NCBI GenBank assembly: GCA_017960415.1
Contig: JAGCZE010000464.1
Coordinates: 1 to 12,411 of the forward strand
DNA length: 12,411 bases
Reading direction: 5' to 3'
From: Lachnospiraceae bacterium
Lineage (GTDB): Bacteria; Bacillota_A; Clostridia; Lachnospirales; Lachnospiraceae
Each line of letters starts with the position of its first letter. Position 1 is the stretch's first letter. The translations under genes were made by a program, and so were the position numbers. Of this stretch, positions 6,799 to 11,983 are shown one piece after another. The notes beneath the pieces are model-generated. The model made no database searches. It was not told the origin of the DNA and saw only the letters and a list, made by a program, of their open reading frames with translations.

Positions 6799-8446
6799 AC
6801 TTGTTATATTGCTCAAGATCCAGCAGCCCTTCTTTATTTGCGACGATCAGGGTTCCGACCATATCTCCGATGGAATTGTTGATGGTTCGGAACATGCCTG
6901 CGAATACTTCCATTCCGACGGCCATTCCCATAGCTGCGTCAACCGGAACGCCGAGGGACTTGAGCAGGACTGACAGGCATATCAGGCTTACGCCGTAGAT
7001 CGTGGGCGCACCTGCGGAGAGCATGATGATCGTAAATGCGATCGAGAGCAGTACCGGCAGGGTTACATCTATGCCGTATATCTTCGCGAATGTGAGTCCG
7101 AATACCGCCAAATACATGCTGACACCATCCATATTGATGGTTGCGCCGAGAGGGATCGACAATGAATAAACACTTGATGATACGCCCAGCTCCTTGCAGA
7201 CCTGGATATTGATCGGAATCGCGGCGCTGCTGGAACCCATTATGATGACACGCAGGGCGTGGGGAGCGTATTTCTTGATCAGCTTGATCGGGTTCAGCCC
7301 TCCCATGATAAGAAGGAGCAGATTGTAGACAATGATCATCAAAAGGACCGTAATGATAAATGCCACAGCGGCCTTCAGCATCGAGGAAAGCCCACTCTTG
7401 AGCTGTGAAGAGGCCTGTGCGGGGATCAGGGTCACGCAGATATAGGAGAAGATCATGATGGGCATCAGCTGCACGGTAACGTCCGTGATCTTCAGGAATA
7501 TCGCATTTCCTGCGTCAAGGAAGCTGGTGAAGGGACGAGCCTTTTCGCCCGAAACGATCGTTGCGATACCTAGCAGGAAGGCAATGAACATTATGCCGAT
7601 GGTATCCGATTTGACAAAGGGTTCGAAGAGATTCGAAGGCACAATACCCATCAGGAAGCCCTTGACCGAGGTATCTATCTGCGTCGTGGTATATGCTGAC
7701 ATGTCCTCGGCGCTTGCGACCATGCTTGCGGAGGCATAAGGCTGCAGAAGGTACGTCATCGCAAATGCGATCGATATGCAGATAACGGTCGTCATCAGGT
7801 ATATTCCCATGATCTTCGCGGCAATGCGCCCGATCTCGCTGAGATTCTTAAAACCTGCGATCGAGGAAGCTATGGAGAAGAATATCAGCGGCGCTATCAG
7901 CAGATTAAGGGCATTCATGTAGATATCCTTCATTACCGCGAAAACATTGTCCGATAGATAATTGCGCATATCATCCGAACAAAGGGTCCTGATCAGAAAT
8001 GACACAAGCAGTCCCAAAACGATCGCGGCTACCAGACGGTAGATCAGGATATGCCTTGACCTGTAGGCTGTTATCGTGATGCGGTTTTTGGTGCGGGTGT
8101 GAGTGTATTTCAGGTCCTGCGCGAAGGATTTCATGAGCAGGGCATTGGCATCGGTCAGGTCTTCAAAGGGGTCGAATTTCGTACCTTCAGTCGTCAGATC
8201 GATCTTGATGCTTCCGAGGCTTTTGCTCACCGTTATTGTTATATCATCACCGCTGCAGTGCCTTGCAAGGCTGCTGAGACTCTCTTCGGCCATAAGCAGG
8301 GCAAGGTTTTTCTCTATTTTTTTCAGCTTGAAATTGTCAAAAGTAGTTTGCAGGAACTCCAGACAGGAATTCATCTCATCCGGGAATTTAAAGATTTTTT
8401 TCATGATTATCGGACTACTCCTTGTTTTGGTGCTATACATTTTCAT
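6797..8446 (-). CDS. Dicarboxylate/amino acid:cation symporter (DAACS) with N-terminal degenerate RsbW/SpoIIAB-like domain
   Basis: 549 residues from ATG 8446. A second candidate start, ATG 8404 (residue 15), has a better AAGGAG but at 13 bases. Residues 133-549 are a glutamate-transporter-homologue fold: hairpin-1 serine motif G-S-S-S-A-A-I-P (404-411), P-L-G-A-T-I-N-M-D-G (432-441), hairpin 2 near S-A-G-A-P-T (477-482) and the last-helix motif F-R-T-I-N-N-S-I-G-D (519-528). By alignment to GltPh from memory, R397, T398, N401 and D405 are kept (R520, T521, N524, D528). T314 is V442, D390 is E513, and the amino-group ligand D394 is G517. This suggests a dicarboxylate-like substrate rather than aspartate or glutamate. 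Usual family members are about 400-430 residues. The extra N-terminus (about 15-128) resembles an HATPase_c_2 domain (N-box-like EESLSSLARH, then T-E-G-x-x-F-D-P, ending K-N-R-I-T-I) but lacks the N-box Asn, the D of D-x-G and the GxGL loop. Confidence 0.9.
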   Translation of the reverse strand: MKMYSTKTRSSPIIMKKIFKFPDEMNSCLEFLQTTFDNFKLKKIEKNLALLMAEESLSSLARHCSGDDITITVSKSLGSIKIDLTTEGTKFDPFEDLTDANALLMKSFAQDLKYTHTRTKNRITITAYRSRHILIYRLVAAIVLGLLVSFLIRTLCSDDMRNYLSDNVFAVMKDIYMNALNLLIAPLIFFSIASSIAGFKNLSEIGRIAAKIMGIYLMTTVICISIAFAMTYLLQPYASASMVASAEDMSAYTTTQIDTSVKGFLMGIVPSNLFEPFVKSDTIGIMFIAFLLGIATIVSGEKARPFTSFLDAGNAIFLKITDVTVQLMPIMIFSYICVTLIPAQASSQLKSGLSSMLKAAVAFIITVLLMIIVYNLLLLIMGGLNPIKLIKKYAPHALRVIIMGSSSAAIPINIQVCKELGVSSSVYSLSIPLGATINMDGVSMYLAVFGLTFAKIYGIDVTLPVLLSIAFTIIMLSAGAPTIYGVSLICLSVLLKSLGVPVDAAMGMAVGMEVFAGMFRTINNSIGDMVGTLIVANKEGLLDLEQYNK

Positions 8447-8454
8447 GACGCACT

Positions 8455-8487
8455 AAAACTCCATATTCGGGAGAATAATGGAGTTTT
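8455..8487 (-). promoter_or_regulatory. Leader hairpin of the symporter mRNA covering a potential ribosome binding site
   Basis: AAAACTCCAT (8455-8464) and ATGGAGTTTT (8478-8487) are perfect inverted repeats. ATTC (8465-8468) and GAAT (8473-8476) continue the stem after one bulged base, closing a four-base loop. On the minus-strand transcript the 3' arm contains GGAG, 12 bases before ATG 8446, so the structure would hide that ribosome binding site. Only four U residues follow the stem, so termination would be weak. It could also be a protein operator in DNA form. Confidence 0.5.
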
Positions 8488-8509
8488 ATGGTCATACGAA
8501 TATATGGTT

Positions 8510-8538
8510 ATTCTAGCATAAGAAATCGTAATTGTAAA
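8510..8538 (-). promoter_or_regulatory. Sigma-A type promoter for the symporter gene
   Basis: On the minus strand TTTACA (8533-8538) and TAGAAT (8510-8515) are 17 bases apart, with TGC immediately before the -10 box (extended -10). The transcription start would be near 8503, giving a leader of about 57 bases that includes the hairpin at 8455-8487. Because this promoter lies just after the regulator's stop codon (8546), the symporter can be expressed independently of the upstream AraC-type gene. Confidence 0.7.
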
Positions 8539-8545
8539 TTTTTTA

Positions 8546-9484
8546 TTAACTCTGCTGTGATTCTTTCATATCTTCGGGAAGTACGAGCTTGAATGTGTTT
8601 TTCTCCATCAGCTCGCGGTACTCTGTCGGAGTGCAGTTCTTTCTCTGCTTAAACAGCCGGTTGAATGTTGAAATGCTGGGAAATCCGCTCATGATCGCAA
8701 CATCGGTTATACTGAGGGAAGGATTCATCAGAAGCTCTTCGGCTGCCCGGATCCTCTTGTAACACAGATATTCGAAGAAAGTGGTGCCGGCGTATTTTTT
8801 GAAAAGCCTTGTAAAATAGAACTTGGAGTATCCGGTCATTTCCGCTACAAAGTCCAGACTGATGTCGTCGGTATAATGTTTGTCGATATATGAGAACAGC
8901 GCATTAAACTTGTCTATATATTCACGCTTCTTGATTCCTGCCTTCTCGGGCATCGTGATAATGGTATCAAAACGGTTGGCTCCGACAATGGCGAAAAATT
9001 CCAGGATCTTGGCATACATCAGCAGCTCCCACATCGGAAGCTCGGCAAAATAGATCTCGGCCATTTCGTCAATGATATGCAGGCATTTGTCGATAATATC
9101 CGGAGCATTTTCTCCGGTGAGCAGGATCGGAGTCGAAAAGAACGGCAGGATCGCGGAAAAACTCTTGATCCCCGATACGCATCCCATATCAAACAGACAG
9201 ATATACCGGCTTCCGGACTTCGGACGCCTTATCTCATGAAGCTCTCCGGGGGGCATGACCAGTATCTCACCGGGATTTAAGACATATGTATGCTCATAGG
9301 TGGCAACTGTGAAATCGCTTTCAATAGGGGTTATGATCTCTATGGCCGAGTGCCAGTGGTAATCGAAGGCCATGTCGACATCATTGCGCCATAGGCGAAC
9401 GTTTGAACCGCGCACAAAATCCACCTGCTCATGTTCGCCCTCAACAACTCTGTGAAAGATCTTGTTAAAAGTATTCTTCTGCAT
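8546..9484 (-). CDS. AraC-family transcriptional regulator with cupin sensor domain
   Basis: 312 residues from ATG 9484, with AAAGGAG ending 4 bases upstream. Residues 25-100 form a cupin-like ligand-binding domain: H-W-H (43-45) at the first strand, P-G-E (71-73), M-P-P-G-E-L-H (77-83). A helical linker follows (about 128-190). The C-terminal 110 residues hold the double helix-turn-helix of HTH_18: first helix pair at about 208-228 (ISLDFVAEMTGYSKFYFTRLFKK) and second at about 258-279, with the family-typical S-x-S-T-F-N-R-x-F-K and C-T-P-T-E-Y-R. Such proteins usually activate carbohydrate uptake and breakdown genes on binding a sugar. The divergent ABC operon starting at 9865 is the most likely target. 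The downstream symporter is a second candidate, although it has its own good promoter. The inducer is unknown. Confidence 0.93.
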   Translation of the reverse strand: MQKNTFNKIFHRVVEGEHEQVDFVRGSNVRLWRNDVDMAFDYHWHSAIEIITPIESDFTVATYEHTYVLNPGEILVMPPGELHEIRRPKSGSRYICLFDMGCVSGIKSFSAILPFFSTPILLTGENAPDIIDKCLHIIDEMAEIYFAELPMWELLMYAKILEFFAIVGANRFDTIITMPEKAGIKKREYIDKFNALFSYIDKHYTDDISLDFVAEMTGYSKFYFTRLFKKYAGTTFFEYLCYKRIRAAEELLMNPSLSITDVAIMSGFPSISTFNRLFKQRKNCTPTEYRELMEKNTFKLVLPEDMKESQQS

Positions 9485-9534
9485 AGGTCTCCTTTATGAT
9501 CCCGAAGTGTATACGCTTATATTACTTCGTAAAT

Positions 9535-9560
9535 ATTGCGCAATCATTTTAACATATGTT
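9535..9560. promoter_or_regulatory. Pair of 10-bp palindromes flanking the regulator's -10 box, candidate operators
   Basis: ATTGCGCAAT (9535-9544) and AACATATGTT (9551-9560) are both perfect palindromes. They lie on either side of the -10 hexamer at 9546-9551 of the araC-type promoter, covering the expected transcription start and part of the spacer. Binding there could repress the regulator gene. A weaker inverted repeat, CGAAGT (9503-9508) with ACTTCG (9524-9529), sits in its 5' leader and could form a hairpin in the mRNA. Confidence 0.35.
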
Positions 9561-9574
9561 TATTTGATTGTAAA
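9546..9574 (-). promoter_or_regulatory. Sigma-A type promoter for the AraC-family regulator
   Basis: On the minus strand TTTACA (9569-9574) and TAAAAT (9546-9551) are 17 bases apart, with TGT directly before the -10 box. The transcription start would be near 9539 and the leader about 55 bases long. This is the best-scoring promoter by eye in the 380-base divergent region. Confidence 0.68.
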
Positions 9575-9611
9575 ACAGAGTTTTGCCCGAACAATCGGAA
9601 ATATATGTTGC

Positions 9612-9656
9612 TATTCCATTCGAAAAGATACGGAATACAGCCGTACAGGTTTTTTT
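9612..9656 (+). promoter_or_regulatory. Terminator-like hairpin with an overlapping alternative stem (possible attenuator)
   Basis: TACGG (9629-9633) and CCGTA (9641-9645) form a 5-bp stem followed four bases later by seven T residues (9650-9656). An alternative 6-bp stem, TATTCC (9612-9617) with GGAATA (9632-9637), shares bases 9632-9633 and so excludes the first. The stems are short and the T-run is not immediately adjacent. It would matter only if transcription of the ABC operon begins upstream of 9612. Confidence 0.25.
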
Positions 9657-9749
9657 GAACCGTGAAAAATGTATCTGAAATTTGTGGAACATATCTAAAA
9701 AATGAGCACATAGGTTTAATTTTTAAAATAAATTTAACCATTAATTTAA

Positions 9750-9755
9750 TATAAT
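9750..9755 (+). promoter_or_regulatory. Candidate -10 box for the ABC transporter operon
   Basis: A perfect TATAAT lies in a strongly AT-rich segment. No -35 match exists at 16-18 bases, consistent with a promoter that needs an activator such as the divergent AraC-type protein. A second TATAAT at 9815-9820 is an equally plausible alternative, with a leader of about 38 bases instead of about 100. Confidence 0.35.
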
Positions 9756-9864
9756 AAGGCAATATGTGCGGGACAAAAGGCAACATCTTTATAGAATAAG
9801 AGTTTACCCAAATATATAATCAAAATCGGTATTGTTCGTTTCTATTGTTAAGGGGTACGTACAA

Positions 9865-10851
9865 ATGGCAAAATACAAGACATTTGAAGACGAAAACGGG
9901 AACAAGATCCGCGTTAAGACCGGGATCACATGGCGCGCCAGCTTTAAAAAATACTGGCAGCTGTATCTGCTTCTGCTGATCCCGATCGTATATTTCGTGG
10001 TTTTCAAATACGGACCGATGGAATATATCCTTACGGCGTTCAAGAAATTCATGATCGGCAAGAAAGTCTGGGAGATGCCCTGGGCCATGAACAAGCAGAA
10101 GGAAACCGATATCTTCTTCTACTTCAAGCAGGCATTTCAGGACAATCAGTTCAAGCGTTCCCTGAGAAATACCATAACGCTGAACCTGCTGGATCTGGTA
10201 TTCGGTTTCCCGGCTCCCATCATTTTTGCGCTGATCCTGAATGAGCTCGTATTTACCAGATATAAGAAATTCGTTCAGACGGTTGCGTATATGCCACACT
10301 TCCTTTCGTGGGTCATCATCTACAGCTTATCACTCAGAATATTTGCTACAGACAGCGGTCTGCTGAACATGCTGATCACCAAGATCGGCGGCACCAATAT
10401 CCCGTTCCTCGGAGAGGATAAATGGTGGGTTGCGACCTACATTTTCCTTGGGATCTGGCAGAACTTCGGATGGGGATCGATCGTATACCTGGCAGCCATC
10501 GCCGGTATCAACCCCGAGCTGTATGAAGCTGCTTCGGTTGACGGCGCCGGTCGTTTCAAGAAGATGTGGCACATAACCCTGCCCGGAATAAGAGCTCCGA
10601 TCGTGGTCCTTCTGATCATGAATCTCGGCAATATTCTCGGAGGCGGCTTCGACAGACCATTTGCGATGCAGAATTCCCTTGTACTCAATTCGGCTGAGGT
10701 TATATCGACCTATGTATACAAAAAGGGTGTGCTTGCGGCCCAGTATTCGCTTACCACTGCGGTGGGACTGTTCCAGTCGGTTGTAGGAGTATTCTTCCTG
10801 ATGACGGCAAACTTCATATCGAGAAAGCTCGGCGAACGCGGCATTTGGTGA
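9865..10851 (+). CDS. Sugar ABC transporter permease, LplB/YteP type
   Basis: 328 residues from ATG 9865, chosen because AAGGGG (9850-9855) lies 9 bases upstream. An in-frame TTG at 9832 has no ribosome binding site. The N-terminal tail (1-30) is charged, followed by the typical L-L-L-L-I-P-I-V-Y-F-x-x-F-K-Y-G-P-M (35-52), an R-N-T-I-x-L-N segment (101-107), F-P-A-P-I-I-F-A-L-I-L-N-E (115-127) and Q-T-V-A-Y-M-P-H-F-L-S-W-V (138-150). The EAA loop is Y-E-A-A-S-V-D-G-A-G-R-F-K-K-M-W-H-I-T-L-P (220-240), which contacts the ATPase subunit. Six membrane segments are expected. This type imports oligosaccharides, often plant or host polysaccharide fragments, as a heterodimer with the LplC-type permease encoded next. 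No ATPase gene is in the window; such systems commonly use a shared MsmK/MsmX-type subunit. The substrate cannot be told from sequence. Confidence 0.93.
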   Translation: MAKYKTFEDENGNKIRVKTGITWRASFKKYWQLYLLLLIPIVYFVVFKYGPMEYILTAFKKFMIGKKVWEMPWAMNKQKETDIFFYFKQAFQDNQFKRSLRNTITLNLLDLVFGFPAPIIFALILNELVFTRYKKFVQTVAYMPHFLSWVIIYSLSLRIFATDSGLLNMLITKIGGTNIPFLGEDKWWVATYIFLGIWQNFGWGSIVYLAAIAGINPELYEAASVDGAGRFKKMWHITLPGIRAPIVVLLIMNLGNILGGGFDRPFAMQNSLVLNSAEVISTYVYKKGVLAAQYSLTTAVGLFQSVVGVFFLMTANFISRKLGERGIW

Positions 10852-10875
10852 TACCGGTGATTAAACCGGGCAGCT

Positions 10876-10935
10876 GTTGCCGACAATGTTGCCGATAATG
10901 CAGTTGATTATGTTGCTGATAATATTTCTGATAAG
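10876..10935 (+). repeat. Five imperfect 12-nt tandem repeats in the spacer between the permease genes
   Basis: Units are GTTGCCGACAAT, GTTGCCGATAAT, GCAGTTGATTAT, GTTGCTGATAAT and ATTTCTGATAAG, in exact 12-base register from 10876. In the reading frame of the upstream permease, beyond two in-frame TGA stops (10849-10851 and 10858-10860), they would read V-A-D-N, V-A-D-N, A-V-D-Y, V-A-D-N, I-S-D-K and remain open to a TGA at 10966. There is no start codon or ribosome binding site for a separate gene. The 113-base spacer is unusually long for two subunits of one transporter; it ends with GAGG (10951-10954), the ribosome binding site of the next permease. Confidence 0.6.
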
Positions 10936-10964
10936 GAAGAAAAGGATATAGAGGATAGAAAGAT

Positions 10965-11837
10965 ATGATAAAGTCTGCTAAATCGAAAGCGGGAGATTGG
11001 GTTTTCGTGTTTGTCTGTATTCTGGTGGTCATTGTGTGTCTGATCCCGATGCTGAATCTGGCGGCCAGATCGCTGAGCAGTACAGAATCTCTGATAAAGA
11101 ACGAGATCACAATATATCCCAAAGGATTAAATTTCACCGCATATAAATATGTTTTTTCAAATTCCAAATATGTAAGGTCTTTCTTCTGGACTGTTTTCCT
11201 TACGGTTATCTGTACGATGCTGTCGCTGATCATGACAACGATCTGCGCGTATCCGCTTACTTATGAGAAGCTCCGGGGACGCGGGTTTATCAATGTCCTT
11301 ATTACGATCACGATGTTCTTTAACGCAGGTCTGATCCCCAACTACCTGCTGATGAAGAGCCTCGGGCTGTTAAACAATCCGCTGGTACTGATCGTTCCGG
11401 GGTGTCTGAGCGTATTCAACATGATCATCATGCGAAGCTTCTTCTACGGCATCCCCGATTCGCTCAGGGAGTCTGCAGAGATTGACGGAGCCAGCTGCCT
11501 GACGGTCCTGTTAAGGATATATGTCCCTCTTTCCAAGCCCGTATTTGCGACGCTTGCCCTGTTCTATGCGGTAGGACGCTGGAACGGATATTCCGATGCG
11601 TTGATGTACATCAATAATAAGAGAGAGGACCTGTATCCGCTGCAGTATTTCCTTTATAACATTCTGAAGGCTCAGTCCACGGATCTTGCAACACAGGAAG
11701 GTTTCTCTACTCCGGGTATGAAGGAATCGTTTAAAGCGGCGGTTGTTATGTTCTCCACCGTGCCGATCCTTGTCATTTATCCTTTCCTTCAGAAATATTT
11801 CATTCACGGCGTTACTTTAGGAGCCGTGAAGGAATGA
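10965..11837 (+). CDS. Sugar ABC transporter permease, LplC/YtcP type
   Basis: 290 residues from ATG 10965, with GAGG (10951-10954) 10 bases upstream. It opens with a basic N-terminus and a first membrane helix (12-30). A periplasmic-side loop follows with S-L-S-S-T-E-S-L (37-44) and Y-P-K-G-L-N-F-T-A-Y (51-60), characteristic of this subfamily, then the helix with A-Y-P-L (95-98), F-F-N-A-G-L-I-P-N-Y-L-L (118-129) and the EAA loop R-E-S-A-E-I-D-G-A-S (168-177) leading to the V-P-L-S-K-P helix (187-192). The end matches the family closing F-L-Q-K-Y-F-x-x-G-V-T-L-G-A-V-K (274-289). It pairs with the LplB-type permease to form the membrane channel for an oligosaccharide. The solute-binding protein gene follows after 146 bases. 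Confidence 0.94.
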   Translation: MIKSAKSKAGDWVFVFVCILVVIVCLIPMLNLAARSLSSTESLIKNEITIYPKGLNFTAYKYVFSNSKYVRSFFWTVFLTVICTMLSLIMTTICAYPLTYEKLRGRGFINVLITITMFFNAGLIPNYLLMKSLGLLNNPLVLIVPGCLSVFNMIIMRSFFYGIPDSLRESAEIDGASCLTVLLRIYVPLSKPVFATLALFYAVGRWNGYSDALMYINNKREDLYPLQYFLYNILKAQSTDLATQEGFSTPGMKESFKAAVVMFSTVPILVIYPFLQKYFIHGVTLGAVKE

Positions 11838-11903
11838 TCCGATCACGGAATAAACGGAAGCGGGGAAAATTCGATGCCAGGGGTGCGTCGGTGATCCCCT
11901 TGG
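11824..11903 (+). other. Two hairpins between the LplC-type permease and the binding protein
   Basis: Hairpin 1: CCGTGA (11824-11829) pairs with TCACGG (11843-11848), with an inner GGA/TCC pairing (11831-11833 with 11838-11840). It spans the permease stop codon at 11835. Hairpin 2: CCA-GGGG (11877-11883) pairs with CCCC-T-TGG (11896-11903), seven pairs with one bulged T. Neither is followed by a T-run, so they are not classical terminators. Such intercistronic stems commonly protect mRNA ends or tune the ratio between permeases and the much more abundant binding protein; that role is inferred here. Confidence 0.45.
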
Positions 11904-11983
11904 ATCCGTTCATTCATAGATACTTGCTGCGGGTATTGCCTGCGGCGTGGAGAAAAAATATATAATTTAATGGAGGGTGAAAA

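Larger units (their letters stand above)
9485..9864. other. Divergent control region between regulator and ABC transporter operon
   Basis: This 380-base AT-rich stretch contains no credible gene. Facing left it holds the regulator's promoter (9546-9574), its palindromes and its ribosome binding site (9489-9494). Facing right it holds a terminator-like structure at 9612-9656 and two TATAAT boxes at 9750-9755 and 9815-9820, neither with a recognisable -35 box at 16-18 bases. It ends with the AAGGGG ribosome binding site (9850-9855) of the first permease. The lack of -35 boxes fits an activator-dependent promoter. No clear catabolite-response (cre) site was found by eye. Confidence 0.6.

Noticed and set aside
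9832..9864. In-frame TTG giving an 11-residue longer LplB-type permease
   Set aside because: It has no ribosome binding site, whereas AAGGGG is correctly placed for ATG 9865, and the added residues do not look like the family's N-terminus.
10849..10860. UGA recoding (selenocysteine or readthrough) at the end of the LplB-type permease
   Set aside because: The permease ends at its normal family terminus, there are two TGA codons close together, and no SECIS-like hairpin is evident directly after them.
10876..10935. Repeats considered as a CRISPR array or a separate small gene
   Set aside because: The units are only 12 bases, directly abutting without spacers, and there is no start codon with a ribosome binding site in the open frame.
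11936..11966. TTGCCT ... TATAAT as a promoter for the binding-protein gene
   Set aside because: The spacer is 19 bases, and transcription would start at about 11973, inside the ribosome binding site, leaving no usable leader.
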